A DNA stretch of 64,000 nt from Amaranthus tricolor (Eukaryota > Streptophyta > Magnoliopsida > Caryophyllales > Amaranthaceae), in contig NC_080048.1 in NCBI RefSeq assembly GCF_026212465.1, forward strand, positions 40,073,875-40,137,874. The letters run 5' to 3'. The stretch's first letter is position 1; each line of letters begins with the position of its first letter. Positions 12,291 to 26,434 of this stretch are shown in pieces. Below the pieces are notes generated by a model. The model worked only from the letters and a program-made list of their open reading frames with translations. It had not been told where the DNA came from and did no database searches. The position numbers and the translations under genes are program-made.

Positions 12291-12563
12291 AACCTGTAAA
12301 AAAGACAAGAGAATGAATTTAAAAATGAGTACAAGTTGCAAGATAGCACCATAACTCAATGAACAATGAACCCTGTAAAATGATTAGGGTTTATAAGGAG
12401 TAGTAGATCAACTTGTGATGTGACCCACATCAGAACTACACTAAATCATCCTATGGTGAACATTCTGCCCTACTTTATGATATTCTATCAGTATTATGTT
12501 AAATCCCTTAAAACAACACAACAATAATCTCCAACTATGCTCAAAATGAGTTGTATTAGATGT

Positions 12564-14582
12564 TCAAATTTCTTTCTCATTAGGTTTATCCGAATCTTCG
12601 ATCGCTATGTCCTTCACCGGCTGCAGCAGTTCATCTGGGATCGCAGCGGGATCTAAGTCCCAACATCCTTCCGGCAAATCAGTCATTTCTTTCAGCAACC
12701 AAGACGGGACTTGGTGCGAAAATCGTACCATCTCTCGCCTCGGGATCCATTGAATTGCATCCTTGTCTGTGTTCCTCTGATACACTGTCTTGTAACCCTC
12801 TAATTTGAGGAGTGGAGCGATATAAACCCCGATTTCTTCATCGTAATCACCGAGAACTTCCACCATGTCGTATTGGTGCCTCACATCGTAAGGGGTTGAC
12901 CTATTCCAATCCTTCGACCAATTTCGATACACGGCCCATATGTCTCCACTTCTTGGATAAATCCGAACACATCCTCCTCGACCGGCCTTTTCCCGACTCA
13001 GGATATGAGAAAACATGTTGACCTCTCCAACGATATCAGAATTAGTAGCTCGGAAATGCCCACACGATTTTGTGAATCCGGAATCTATCCAATTTACTTG
13101 TCCAAACTCAGTATCAGTTTTAGAACCCAAGTAACTAATATGCATTTTGAAGGGATTCACCGAAATAACCTGGCGTATCAGGCAATAAAGGCGGGGCATG
13201 CCGTCTTCTTCATCATACAGTGCCCATATCTGCTTAGGTTGAAAGCATTCTTCTGTTCTGTCTTTATCAAAATCATGGAAGTCAGAGTCAGGAACTGTTA
13301 GATTCACTGGCCCAAATTTCTGGGGCTCCAAATGGGACATACCCGGATTTGCCCTTCTCCGAAATTCTGCTGGCTTACCTGGTTCCCTGTAAGGTTTTTG
13401 GCCATTCTCAGCTGCAGACGATTTTATCTCTTCCAGCTTCTTCCGAATCACTGTTCTAGCCTTCTCGATTAACAAGCTTCTAATATCAATCAATGGCGGA
13501 ATAGGTCGCCTAACGGAAGATTCACTGGTGACCGAAAACTTTGGTACAGTACATCCATTCTCATTCAGCACTGCTGCCTCTGTACCAACCTTAGCGCCCA
13601 ACTCGTAACCATTAACTCCACCATCGACCTTTCTTTTCTTATACGGTCGTGTAACCTTTGCTGTCGCAAGCGACTGGTTATATCCGACTGAACCATCGAC
13701 TCTTGTATCAACTTCTGCCTTCACCCTTTTCCCGGGTTTATTCGGATGCCCATTGTTGTGATAAATTGCATCAGTAGAAGGCGCGAATCCAGCAGACGAT
13801 CCTGGGGATGTGCTCCATTGAAATGATACGTTTGAAACATATTCCGAGCCATGACCAGGGTGATATCCAGGCACCCCATTTCCCGGAACAAATACCGTAT
13901 TCGTAGGGAAGAATGACATATTGTTATACCCATGACTATTGTATCCATTCTCAGTTACAACCGAAAACTGAGAAACCGGATAAGAACCATTGATCGGAGC
14001 AGTTCCCAATTCCACTGCCATAAAAGTAGCACGACAGTTCTTACACGAGAGCCTCTTATTAACATACTTCCGAAGATATTCATATTGAACTTGACAAGAA
14101 GTACAAACGGTCCAAAATGTCGGTGGAAGAGACGAATTGGCACAGTTCGAAAATCCGGCCCCAGCAACCACTGTAGAAGACAACTGACCATTCCTCTTAA
14201 GATCATACGAAGCTTTCTTAGCGTTATCCGACAAATGGGTCCACGCTTCCGAGACAAGCCTAAACGCACCTTCCGCCCCAACCGTTCGATTCTTATCGGG
14301 ATGTAACAACACAGCAAGCTTTTTATAATGTTTCTTAACCAGAGATCTGTCAGCCGATTGTTTTAACCCCAAGATCGAATAAAAATCGACTTCCCCATTA
14401 ACTTTTGACTCGGACGCAACATATATATCAAATGTAGCCACCATTTGGGATATACCCTCTAATTCAGGACATATCATTTGAGCTTTTAAAGCAAAATTCT
14501 TAGCACCCACAAAATCTTTCTCAGCAAATCTTTTTTCAGCATGTTGTTTGGCTATAAGAGCCTCTTCTTTCTTTGACTCCAT
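12564..14582 (-). CDS. J-domain protein with C-terminal DUF3444
   Basis: One uninterrupted frame of 672 residues. The start is the ATG at 14580-14582 (MESKKEEA); the frame extends three codons further only through a GTG. A type-III-like J domain occupies about residues 63-132 (DFYSILGL..., HPD at 94-96, EAWTHLSD), preceded by the usual EEALxAK helix. Two CxxC pairs follow (160-163, 180-183), then a Ser/Gly/Asn-rich and basic middle (KKRKV), then a DUF3444 domain from about 440 (WALYDEEDGMPR...DIWAVYRNW). Plant proteins of this layout are predicted Hsp70 co-chaperones of unknown client, probably nuclear. A 5'-UTR intron is likely: donor CA/GTAAGT at 15362/15361 and a candidate acceptor near 14649. 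Confidence 0.93.
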   Translation of the reverse strand: MESKKEEALIAKQHAEKRFAEKDFVGAKNFALKAQMICPELEGISQMVATFDIYVASESKVNGEVDFYSILGLKQSADRSLVKKHYKKLAVLLHPDKNRTVGAEGAFRLVSEAWTHLSDNAKKASYDLKRNGQLSSTVVAGAGFSNCANSSLPPTFWTVCTSCQVQYEYLRKYVNKRLSCKNCRATFMAVELGTAPINGSYPVSQFSVVTENGYNSHGYNNMSFFPTNTVFVPGNGVPGYHPGHGSEYVSNVSFQWSTSPGSSAGFAPSTDAIYHNNGHPNKPGKRVKAEVDTRVDGSVGYNQSLATAKVTRPYKKRKVDGGVNGYELGAKVGTEAAVLNENGCTVPKFSVTSESSVRRPIPPLIDIRSLLIEKARTVIRKKLEEIKSSAAENGQKPYREPGKPAEFRRRANPGMSHLEPQKFGPVNLTVPDSDFHDFDKDRTEECFQPKQIWALYDEEDGMPRLYCLIRQVISVNPFKMHISYLGSKTDTEFGQVNWIDSGFTKSCGHFRATNSDIVGEVNMFSHILSREKAGRGGCVRIYPRSGDIWAVYRNWSKDWNRSTPYDVRHQYDMVEVLGDYDEEIGVYIAPLLKLEGYKTVYQRNTDKDAIQWIPRREMVRFSHQVPSWLLKEMTDLPEGCWDLDPAAIPDELLQPVKDIAIEDSDKPNEKEI

Positions 14583-14647
14583 TTCAAACACAACAACTCA
14601 ATATTCAACTATTCAATGATAAATAAAATCAGAAACAGAGCCCATAC

Positions 14648-15440
14648 ACTGAAAGTGAGTGCTGATACTGCCCATATCTACATATCTGCACTTCAGTCAA
14701 ACCCAAACAAAAAAATTCAGACCTCACAAAAACAATAAATCCCAATTCAATTTAGTCAATTTTAAATTTCAATTTCAATTCAACAAATAAATCAGTAGTA
14801 AATTCCAAAAAAAAAAAAAAAAAACTTCCTCCAAAAATTTTTTAAGAACAAATCTAATCTAATACTAAGATATACATACAACTACAAATTCAAGGAAAAG
14901 TAAACAATTATAAATTCAAAATTAAACAGTAATATGTCAGTTTTAAAGCAAAGCAAGAAATTTGAGCTCTAATTCAAAAACCCTAATTACCAAAATTTTA
15001 GATCTATAACAACAAACTAGAGCTAAATCTTCAACCAATAAAACCCAAATGAGAAAAAACAAAACCCACAAAAACCCAGAAAAGCTTCAAGGAAATTCAC
15101 AGTACATGCGCATTAATTTCAAGCTACATAATTAAAAATAAAGCAGAAAAAACCCCAATTACTGGAAAAACAAACAAGCCAAAAAATTCAACCAAAATCT
15201 ATACATTCCTAAACAAAAAAGATCACTCCCAGATAAAATAGACTATAATAATAGATAAAATCTCAAAACAATGAAATAAAACAGCTAAAAAATCACTAAA
15301 AAATATCAATTTACTCCTAAAATAGTCAAATAATTTCAACCAAAAATATAGTTCAACTTACTGAGAGTCCAACTGAACAGTGCATAGATCGTCTAAAACC
15401 TCCAATCGATCAGCAAAAATTTCTTCAAAACTTCACTAAA
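14648..15440 (-). other. 5' UTR and leader intron of the J-protein gene
   Basis: On the minus strand a strong donor (CA/GTAAGTTG) closes a leader exon at 15362. A pyrimidine-rich acceptor (TTTCAG) ends near 14649, 66 bases before the ATG. The intron would be about 700 bp. The transcription start is not resolved. Confidence 0.5.
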
Positions 15441-17494
15441 TTCAAACATGAAAAATTTCAAATCTTTAGAATAAAATTTTATAAAAACCCTAAATCTTCT
15501 CCTTTTTTTGCTCAAATTTTTTAAAAGATTTCATTGACTTAAAAAAAACTAAGAAAATTCAAAGAAAATTGAAAATGCAAATGGGTAATCAAAAAAAAAA
15601 TTTTGGACATGGGTTAAAAATTCAGACCAGAAAATAGAAGAGAGAGAAAGAGATTAGAGAGTTTTTAAGACAGAAAAAAAAAATAGTTTTACCAAAATGA
15701 ATAAAAATGATACTTTGTGTAATGTATAATCTGATTATAAAAAGTAAAGCGTATTTTATTCTATTAATGTGATGATTTTCTAAAATGCACCTTTGTGTAT
15801 GATGCGCATACAAATATATTTATAAATTTTTTATTATAAAATTAATTTAATTAATCAACTTTTTTTAGGAGTGAATTTGGTGATGGGTAGTTTTGTCCAT
15901 CAAAATATAATGTGATGTCATTATATTTATTATTCTTTTCTGAATTAATTATTTAGGTTAACATACATAAATATATTTTTATTTTATTTTATTTCTATAT
16001 TGCAATTTGATATTTTTGCTTCATTTGTCAAGTTTGGTGACCAATAAGGAAATATAATTAATATGTCATTAAATTTCTCTCATTCCATTACTAAAAATAA
16101 TGACATTCTATTACACAAATATTGTTTACCCTTCAACATAAATAGATTGCAAGGCTGTTAAGATTCTCACTAATAATTGCAATTATATTTGAGTATTTGG
16201 TATAACAATGTTATATGGTATATTCAAATCCCTATTTACTTAGTAAGAATTGGAGTAATAACATAAATGCAATTATGATATGAATATAACAAATTAATTG
16301 TACAATATAATATGTGACTGTAACTTCTTTATCTCTTTTGATAAGGATATGGTCTGTCATCATCTAACTCCTTTTAGATTTTGATTATAATTTATATGAA
16401 TGAAATGCAATTTCATATTGAATATGATGATGGTTGAACAATGTGAATTTGCATGAATCTATAAGGTTTCAATCTCTTATTGATGATACATATGAGGAAA
16501 AGAATTTATGATGCACCTAAAGACCAAGTTAATAACTATTTCTATGTGTCCATCTAAGGGCTTATTAAGCAATATGTTCATATAAAGTGTGAGGGTTAAA
16601 AATACTTTATTTAAGTATAACTAATCAAGGCTAAAGTAAAGACAGCTTGATAGAAGGATAAAATACTAATTTTAATGACGGAGAATACGATGATAACTTT
16701 TGAACGACAATTATGAGAAATGAGTATTTCATAAACTTAGTTATGTATAAATACCTAACAAATTGATGTAATTATACGAAGAAATATATATATTTTTAAG
16801 AATATAATGAATGCAATGTTTTTGAGTTTGAGGTAAACTAATGATATACAGGGGAAATAATTCTTTAACATGCCTATATCCTTAACTAAATGCCCTTTAA
16901 GAAGATGGATAAGACTACTTATGAACTTTAAAAAGAGTACCCTCCCAATTTGATTTTCCTTAGATTGTGGAGGTGTTTTGCTGAAAATGCCTTTGGTGTT
17001 GCTTATTGGCTATGCACATGTATATAGATTATTGACCTTTGATAATAGTATTAATGTGAATATAGAGAAAGGGTTGTGCTCTATATTCATCTTCAATTAT
17101 GTATAAGGATAAAGCTAACAACAGCATTTTGATTTCTAATCAATATATATATTTATTTTCAATTCATAAAAAGGCCAACTTTGATTACCAAATTGAAAAA
17201 CAATAGCTTATCTGAATTATAAATGTAATAACTTTCAATTTTATAAGGTTTGTCCGACTCAAGATAGACTTAGAGTAGATGTTAGTTGTTTGTAGTGCAT
17301 AATTATAGTTAAACAATTGTAACTATTAAACATTTAATTGCCTAATTAGCTACAGTACTGTTCGGTAACTGTTGGAATATAATTTGTTTTAGAATACTAC
17401 AAATGGTAATGTTCCAAGAACAACATGCACCACTTAACTCTGGCGGATCACTAAACATTACATGAAAATGAGGATACATGCAGCTTCTACTAGG
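15441..17494. other. intergenic, no gene seen
   Basis: AT-rich spacer between the J-protein leader and the 3' end of the TIM50-like gene. No element could be bounded. Confidence 0.5.
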
Positions 17495-20400
17495 CTACGA
17501 CCTCAAGTCACGACTCCAGGGAAAGACCCTTTGTTTGTTATAGTGTCTGCAATTCATCAATACATTCGTTAGAGTTCAACGTATAAGCAAGCAATAAACA
17601 CCATTTTAAGGGCAAAAACAACTCAGTGTGCCTTAATTCGATCGAATTAGAAAGAAATGAATGAACGCGACAAAGGAAATTATATGATGATGCAAAAATG
17701 GAACAAAATGAAACAGTTCAAAGTACTGGCATGAACAAACAATTTATTTACATGTTTACGCTCTACTCATTTGGTCCTATAGGCCTTTGTTTCTCGGACT
17801 ATCCACTTAATATCAACTACCGATGTCAATCCTTAATGCTCGGACATGTGTAAGACATTTAAACACTTCAATTTGGTTCAAAAGTTGACTAAATAGTCAA
17901 GTGTAGGACACGTATCCACATTGGACATGGACATATGAATCGTAGTAACATAGGTTTAGGTTATTATCTGCCAACTTTTCTTTTCTGTGAAACACATTGT
18001 TCCCCACAGGAAACTGATGATGATGATGACGACGATGATGATGATGAATGGACTGTATTAATATGACTCATTAAATTATATGCACTTCTTATTTACATGA
18101 AATTGCAGATGATAATTGCTACCAAGGGTCAATTGGAAACAACTTATTTGATATTACTAGCAAGGATAACACTGTGTACATCCAACCCAAAAACCCAATG
18201 CAAACAAGCATATCAACAAAGACTAATAAAAATATGTGCATCGCTTACAGGGAAGAAAAAACACACACCTCACACATGCATCATGATACATTAGATCAAA
18301 CAAGTATTATAAAAGTGTGATTGATATTACCTTTGAATTTTTTTAGAACGATTAATGAATTCAGTAGGTATGTCAGTTCCTTGGTAGTTGGAAATAACTT
18401 CTCTTATATCAGCAGGTTTATTGATTCCGACATCTATCAAGTAACATCGAAAAGGAAACACAAGTTAAACGAGACAGAGATACAAAGAAATTATACTTTC
18501 CACACCAGCAATCACGAAATGAGAAGATGATTACTAACATTCAAGAAATGGAATGAGGTCAATCAGTACTGTATCATGCACTTCTTTTTTCCAAGGTTTA
18601 ATAGGAACAGAATTTTCAGGCTGAAGGCAGGATTCTAGTGCATATCCACTCACATAGAGAACTCTTTTAGGATCTCGATTTAATTTGGAGAGGTCCTGTG
18701 CAGTTGTGATAAAAGAATTGTCAATGACTTTAAATAAGATTCACAGTTTTAAACAAAGCGAAAATGCCACAGATATCAATTACTTGTAAGAAAACATCCC
18801 AACCAAAAGCTTAAAACAGATAATGTTTGAATAAATAAATTCTACAAATTTGTTGTCAAACATATTACACCTATATTTGAACCATCTGGAACCATATAGG
18901 GAGGATGATTTTCCAAACTACTATTATTCCTTTCTTTTAGAGCCTATCTTGACAGAAAGGTAGAGTATACTGTCAACCAGAATATTTTTCTATCTCTGAG
19001 AACGAGAATGAAACAGTTCATTTCAAACTGATATGGTACCACTGGAATTTTAGGTTCAGGCCCTACAGTGTGGACAGAACATGCAACCGATTTCTAGGTA
19101 AAGAGGTTCACATAGGGCATGTAGAGCAGAAGAAGGTGAGTTAACCTGGTCATCCAAAAAATGACTCACTGCTAACTTACCATAAGAGCAAAATGCAAAC
19201 AATTAAAAAGGCATTTGTAATGGGTGGGTGAGGGAAAGAGAACGAAAAGGAACCTTTGCTTCCCTTTGATCGGCCAATTTCTCATCTAAACAACAAATAT
19301 AAACCCAAAGAACAAAAAAAGTGTATCATGCACCTGCTTAGAACATGGACATATGGTGATACAGCTACATGCATAAATTACCCATACTATAGGATTTCAA
19401 ACGACAGCTAAGCATCAGTTCAAGGTTCTACTAGTCTACACCAGTGTGGTGATAGAACTGCTCAGGTAAAAGGGCCAGAGTTAGAACATAAAAGAAATCA
19501 AAGATATGAAAAAATGAAACAAGATCTTCTCTCAGCATGCCTCTGTCTACACACTTCCTAGTTTTGCTAGCTTTCTACTTCTTTGTTGTTGGATACTCCA
19601 CTGTTCTCTAATTGTAACCAAATTCTCAGCCTATTTTCCCAATTTGTCCTTGTAACTGAAAGAAAGTTAATTCTTCTTCAATTACCAACTTCACCCTTGT
19701 CCTTCTTGTGTAAGCAATCAATGCCTTAGTCAGAAATGGTACAAAGACCCATCATGATTTGACTACATGACAAAATCGTCAATGGGGGCAAAATATCTGT
19801 TAACATTATAATCCAAGATTTTATTGCTCTAAAGTACAAGGAGTATCAAGCAACACAAAGCGGACCATCCTAAACATACTTGACCAACAAGAAAAGGGAA
19901 AAAGTAAAAAATATCCCAACTTCTGTACACCCCGCCTAATTTTGAAAAGCATGTCCCAGGCACGAGAAAAGCACTTATAGTCCAGGCGAGGAGCAGTCCA
20001 AGAGACATGCACAAGGCGCAAAACTCAATAAAAAGAAGATCCAAAAAACTATGTCTTTCAAATGTACTTCAAAGCGTGCTTGAGGATCACAAAGGCGAGG
20101 TGCAGCCCCTTACGCCTCACGCTTTGCAAAACTAAGCCCACTCCTACAAAGTATATTCATCAAAATGTTTATCCCTAAATAAATCTATGCAAAGTGACTA
20201 ATAATCTGGAAGAACTGATACATCACACCAATTTAACCATCTTAAACTCCAGGAATCAATATCTCTAGAACTTATCCCACATCTAGATTAGGAAGTTAAA
20301 TTGTGTTCTTTGCCTGTCTAGACCATATTAATAGCTAGCAAATACTTTTTATCACGACCTCAATTTCATGTTCTTCAGCATCATGATAAACTAGAACAGT

Positions 20401-22784
20401 TTAGGAAAGGGAAATTTTCTACGTAATTGCTAATCTAAAGATAACAAATGAGCAGTTCACAGACAAACATTGTCTTTTGCCAATCCAGCAACAACGCCAG
20501 TATTATACCCAAAGAAAAAAGATGATCAATCAACTAAAATCTTCATAGATAAGGAAAAAGTCACAAACAGAGAGCAAAAAGAAAGCAAAATAGACAAACT
20601 AGCATCTACAAACCCGGAAAAACTTCCCATCCTGATATTTTGTGGCTGGCCTCTGTAGAACGTATCGCACACCTTTTTCCATGAGCTTATAAATAATCTG
20701 TTCTTCCAACTGCACAGACCATAACGTGTATAAACAAGGTGATACGACATAACACACTTCTAAAATAAATGAAGTATGGAAATAAAAATCCTTACGCACA
20801 ATTTTATCGCTATAAACAACAATCTCATATATTTGAGCCAAGTGCTCCAAGAAATCATCCAATCCTGGTCTCTTAAAAGTATACCACCCTGTCTCACGCT
20901 TTGGACCAAAAGGAAAAAACAATTATTCAGAAGATCTGACAATTTTTCTCACTATGCAGCATAAATTGTAGTTAGCAGCTGCATATATAGATCTATATCA
21001 ATTCAAATCATGACACATGAATAAGTTTCAGTGTGATAAATGAGAAAGGCAGAAGCAACGCCACATGAAGAAGACATCAAAAGCAGAAATAACACTCACC
21101 TTCCACTCAGTACAAATTAGTGTCTCATTTAAATCCAAAATGAGTGTGAAGACTCTATTTTGTTCTTCTACTGGAACCATGTCCGGAAGAAGTTTCTCTG
21201 CGTAAGGTTCAGCAAACTCCTAAAACCAAAATGATGCTTCAGCCACCAAAGGAAAGCAAAGAACGTAAATAAGGAAATACTAAACAAAAGAATCACCTGG
21301 ATACGTTCTTCTGTTGACCGCCTGAGGTCCAGGTAAAGATTAACAGCTTTACATGGAACTAAAAGATGAATCAGAAAGGACAAAAGTAATGGTCAGAGAG
21401 AGGGAAAGAAAACTTTCTAAATGATTGAGGGTTTTCATTGGGAGAAAAAGCTAGTTAAGGCCCAAGCAACGCAAGATTTAAACTCGTAGAAAAAATTAGA
21501 AAACTTAAAATTAAATGTTTATCGAAGGCAAGTTAACAAGGTTAACTAACTTTTAGTAATTTGGAATCGTAAGGGTTAAGCGGCTAAGGATTGGACATTG
21601 TTGTTACTAGTAATTGAATTTTAGCAATTTCAGTTTCATAGTAAATCTAAATGCAAACAATAGTATGTTAGCATCCTATTTTTTTCAATCGATATATATA
21701 TGATTCAACTTTTTTGACAGGTTTTTTACATTTGTTCTGGCTAACGGTGTATAGGGCTGCTACAACATTGATGGTTAAAAAAGTGTTTCAGGGAAGCTAT
21801 CAATTATAAAGATAGATATGTAGGTAGTTAGATAGATAGATAAAGAGTATCGGAAGTAAAAACAAACATTCAAAGTAGAAACATAAAGCAGGAAAAAGGA
21901 AGAAGACCAATTTACCTGACATGGCAGAAATATAGATCAGATGTGGAAGTGTCTGGAGAAAAAAAATGAATATCAGTGTGGCAAGAAATTGCAGTATATT
22001 GGTGATACAGAAGGATATATCAAATTAAAACATCATACGCACTGTGTACTTAGGCTATGTGTCCGTGACTAACACCTACTGATTGATAGAGATTAAAATC
22101 CTACAAAATTAGTTCTTATCCAGTTTACATTCTCGTATTCATGTACCATGCCTTCTCATCGCATCATAACATCCTTATATCAGCAAAATGTTCAGAATTC
22201 ACAAAACAGTTGTACAATACCCATGAGGACATTACTATTCACTATTGGTCGGAGTCCATGATTGTGCAATCTTACCATTGACAAGAAAGAGCATGTCATC
22301 TAAATGTCTTATGAACATGTAAATCCAGTTTAATACTCTAAGCTCTGAGCGAACAACCATTTTAAAGAAATGGGTTAACAATCAATTTCAATTTCTCAAT
22401 CATTATCAAAACCAGGGTGATTAAGTACAAGAAGTCTTCAAAGTTAAATACATATTTTACAAGCATATAGAGATCTATATTCAAGCGATGAAACATGAAA
22501 TACAGGGAAAATATTCTAAATTGAAAGACAAATCAGTAGGGGTAAGTTGAGCATACAAACGAAAAACCTATTTTCCCATGTAAAAGAATAAAATCTTTGA
22601 TACAGTGTATCTAAAACCTGTAGGTAATCACTCTTTTAAATTTGACAATGTTAACTCATATTTGGCCATTTCACCAATATCTAATAAATCAAGGTGATAG
22701 ATGTGAGTTAATTCAGCTAAAGAAGTCTTGTGATGTGAACCCAAGACAAGGATCAAATCCCATCCACACTTTATCTATACACCA

Positions 22785-22821
<37 letters not shown>

Positions 22822-24575
22822 GCACAAGGGTAAGGTTGTGACATTTAACCCTTAAACCCCACCTATGCCAGAGCAACTTAGAAGTATTGCTTAATGCAAT
22901 GTTGTTATTAGGTACAGATCAACAAAGTTTACATTTTGGTAGAATATCAATTGTCTAGAAGCTAGATTTACTTAAAAGAAACTATTAACACAAGGATGCA
23001 ATTAAAATTCATTTTGAAAAAAATAGCAAATCACAAATGCTGAAGAAAATTATTTTTAAAGCCTCCAAATATTTAAGTACAAAGTAGTTCTTTCCCCCAC
23101 CTTTCGTTTTTCTAGCCTGTATTTACTTTAACACTATTTAAGTAGGCCTTGCATTGCAAGACACCTCTCATCTCATTTGTAGTTACACACGAAAAAGGTT
23201 TTATCGTAGCACAAATGTATGGATTAACATGCATACTCAAAAGAAAACAATGATGCACTACACACATCCAACATAAGAAAGCAAATTAATGCTCCAATCA
23301 AGCAAAGGGTGATTTTTCTTCGTCTTCCATTACGAAATTGGAATACCAATGCAACATTGTAATTTGCAACTAATACGAAATAAAAGGCAAAACGTGAATC
23401 ATGACAAGAAGATTTGTACAAGTAAAAGCCTCATATGTTACGTATCTATATGACGTTAATGATTAACCAGTCTTGCATTGGTGTAAACCAATAGGCGACG
23501 GTCCATTAAACAAAGCCCACTATATTAGTATAGTACTACAAGTCCACACTACGACTCTTCAATGGTACCTCTTATTATCAATGGATGAATCGATGAAGAC
23601 GAAGGTATACAGGGGATGGCAATCAAAACACTTATAAAGCTTCATGTGAGGTATTTCTTTGCAATTGCAAAACCAACTACAGAAACTTACATTAATAGTG
23701 AACGAAGCATCTACCATGGACTGCTTGATCGAAGATCGAAGGTCCTTTGTCTTCTCATCTACTTCATCAGTACTATATGCTACACCAGTAATCAGTCAAA
23801 TGCAGCTTAGGATAAAGAAGAAATTTATCATGGTAAATTAGTAGTATGTAACTGCAGCTGCATATGATAGGAGAAAAATGAAAAGCCTAAAATTTTAACT
23901 TATTTTATACAACTAATCTAATAGTAAATTGGTCAACCTGATGTCTCTTAATTGACGCAGAACTTGAAATCAGATTAGATAAAGGGCTCATTAAATTATG
24001 TGTACATCATGATGATTGCTCTCAGAGTCAATCACTCAATTCGATATATAACCTCTTTGTTATCAATAACATAAAAATCATCCTAGGCGGAAGCTCAGGC
24101 ATTGAGATAATAAAATTTTGTCGCTTATTGGTCAACCTCCAGCAATTTTTAGCTAGTTATGGTTATTTGGTCTCCCTTAATTGAATTTTTTGCAATCTAG
24201 GGTTCTGATAGTTTTAAATTTTCAGCAACGCAATAATAAATCCTTAAAAAGTAAAACAAAACTAGACAAAACAATAAAATATACAAGAATGTGAAAAGAA
24301 TACAAACCAAAAGTGGCATAACCGGCGGTTGCTAGAGCTCCAGCAATGGTGCCAATCAAGGTAAACTTGAAAAGAGAGGCGAATCGAAATGATTTAGTTA
24401 TAGAACGAATTGAAGCAAGATGAGGATCAGAAGATTCCGAGAAGGCTTGTGATGAAGATGCTGTAGAGGGAGAAGGAGAAGAAAAAGCAGATCGTTTTGA
24501 AAGTAAATTTGAATAGAAAAGGCAACGGTTGTTGAGAGACGTTCTTCGAACGACGCTTTGTAACGCCGGCGTCAT
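17495..24575 (-). CDS. TIM50: TIM50-like mitochondrial import translocase subunit
   Basis: Ten exons: 24308-24575, 23691-23779, 21916-21952, 21297-21358, 21100-21219, 20800-20898, 20614-20709, 18539-18695, 18331-18433, 17495-17546. They join in frame to 360 residues. The N-terminus is basic and Ser-rich (mitochondrial presequence); a membrane segment lies at about 68-90, followed by YSTDEVDEKTK. The soluble NIF/FCP1-like (HAD-fold) domain spans about 150-320: LILDLNETL at 178-186, TFKRPGLDDFLEHL, YEIVVYSD, PATKYQDGKFFRDLSKLNRD, QPENSVPIKPW. TIM50 receives presequence proteins in the intermembrane space for the TIM23 channel. The second Asp of DxDxT is Asn, as expected for a receptor that is not a phosphatase. 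The donor after exon 6 is placed at GTGCGT because it alone keeps frame; a nearby GTAAGG does not. A missed small exon in the 1.7-kb intron 2 is possible. Confidence 0.9.
18016..18047. repeat. GAT/GAC microsatellite
   Basis: A run of GATGATGATGATGACGACGA type lies in the last intron of the TIM50-like gene. Confidence 0.8.
22785..22821. repeat. AAT microsatellite
   Basis: Twelve perfect AAT units in intron 2 of the TIM50-like gene. Confidence 0.9.
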
Positions 24576-25929
24576 GATTATTTTCCGTCGTCCCTGTTTT
24601 TTCCGTCGCAGTTGAAGGTTTCTGACGCTTTGAGGAAGAAGACAAAGGGAGAAGGGTTTTGCAGGGGTTTTGGTTTCGTGCCAATCAATTCAATCTAAGC
24701 CTTGATATTGACTTTTTGAGCTACAAACACTGTTTCGGGACAAGACGACTTCAAACAAAGAAATTATATTTTCATAATTAGAAAATTTTAAATACTGACG
24801 ATTATTATCAAATAACTGTAAAGAGACAAAATACATAATATTAAAATAAACAAAATATGTAAAAGATAAAATAAAATCTCAAAAGTCTTTTATAAGATAG
24901 GGACACATAAGTGATTTACTAGTATTACTTTCTTAAATAACTTTTATTTATCTATATATTCTCTTTTCATAATTTTTTTTAGTCAAACAGTTTAAAATAT
25001 TTATTTGGTAAATGATTTTAAAATTCACCAAAAAAATAATTTGAAGTTAAATGAGTTGTGTGGTAATTGATGGTTTATAATTTAATTTGTTGGTTTAACC
25101 ATTCAATGACTAATTCTACGCAACATTTGCTTCTTCCGTTTCCACTAAATAAACTTTTGCGCAATTTAATGCGTTTGTCGAATCGTTTATATCTAGAGTT
25201 ATACATAACTAAAAATTATAAACATTTGATATTATGAAAATACATGACGAGACAAATAAACAAGATCTCACATGACTATATAATTTTTTTTTTCGAATAA
25301 TAGCTGAAATATGTAAATTACTATAAAATGATTATTAATGTAAAAATTGATTTGAAGCAAGTAATATAAAACAGAGAAAACATATGCAATCGACATATAC
25401 ATCTAACTTATGAGTTATGAGTCAATCAACTAAATAAGCCAACTAATAACTGTTTGCCAAACATGCCAAAGAGTTTAGAGATGCTCATAAACAAATTTCA
25501 ATAAGATTTAAGTCCATTAATCTTTGAGAATCTCCTATGACGCAATAATAAGAAAAAAATAAATAAAATCGCCAACAATAATAGCGTAACAATGTTAGGG
25601 GTAAAAACTACTGGATCCAGATAACGAACAATCTTTACCCAATTATTTTGATTTTTACGGATCCGAACTTGATCCAATTTCAAAAATTAACAAGTCTTGT
25701 GGGTAAGGGAAATTGATTTCTTTTTCCAAAATTATTGTTAAGTACGTTCGTTTTTCGAACCGAGTAAGTCGAGCCTGACGGATAACCTGCCCATAAACAC
25801 CTAAACAAATCAACTCAAAATCGAGTGGACTCAAACAGATGAATTACCAGTATGCACCACAGTTTGACTCTACAAGTCTCAAGCTCACAATACAAATCAT
25901 ATGACATACATAACAATATCCTCCTCCTG
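24576..25929. other. intergenic, 5' flank of the TIM50-like gene
   Basis: No exon-like sequence beyond the TIM50 start. AT-rich spacer up to the MITE at 25939. Confidence 0.5.
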
Positions 25930-25938
25930 AGGCAATGG

Positions 25939-26434
25939 GAAAGATTGAAACAAATAAAGCAATTTTAACTGAAAAAATAAAAAAAGAGTTTCGGGTAAAC
26001 TAAATTTCAAAATTAAGCGTCTCCAAATTCAAGCCTAAGGTCAGGTATGTTCGCAGTTAGTAACAGCGAACATAAAATTTAGTAAAAAAAATCAAAATTA
26101 TTTCTTCGCAGATAGTAACTGCGAACAAAAGGTGACAATGTCATAACTTTAGAAGAGACAGAAAAAGTGGAAATTATGTTTGTTCGTAGTTACTAATTGC
26201 GAACAAACTATGTTTTTGTTTTGTTTTTTGTCCCTTCTAACATATGACATTGTCTCTGATAACTGCAAACAAACAATTTTGACTTTTTTGACTAACTTTT
26301 TTATTAGCAGTTAATAACTGTGAACAAACCTAACCTTAGGCTAGGACATAAAAACGCTTATTTATGGAATTAAGTTTACCTGAAGCTCATTTTAAAATTT
26401 TTTTGTTAAAATTGCTTAATTGTTTCAAATTTTC
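25939..26434. mobile_element. Mutator-type MITE with long TIRs, 496 bp
   Basis: Terminal inverted repeats of roughly 125 bp start at the outer GAAA.ATTGAAACAA motif and run through AAGCAATTTTAAC, GGGTAAACT and AGCCTAAGGT. A perfect 9-bp target duplication AGGCAATGG lies at 25930-25938 and 26435-26443. The core has four or five palindromes of the GTTCGCAGTTA type (for example 26049-26071 and 26182-26204). It ends 62 bp from the G6PDH stop codon, so it probably falls in that gene's 3' UTR or polyadenylation region. Confidence 0.85.

Noticed and set aside
13005..14317. Antisense and alternative-frame ORFs over the J-protein exon
   Set aside because: These are shadows of a long coding exon with clear domains on the minus strand.
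14583..14591. Start of the J-protein three codons upstream
   Set aside because: The codon there is GTG; the ATG at 14580-14582 matches the family start MESxKEEA.
26049..26334. CRISPR-like repeat array
   Set aside because: The repeated palindromes lie inside a MITE with TIRs and a target duplication in a plant genome; spacing and sequence vary and no cas genes exist.
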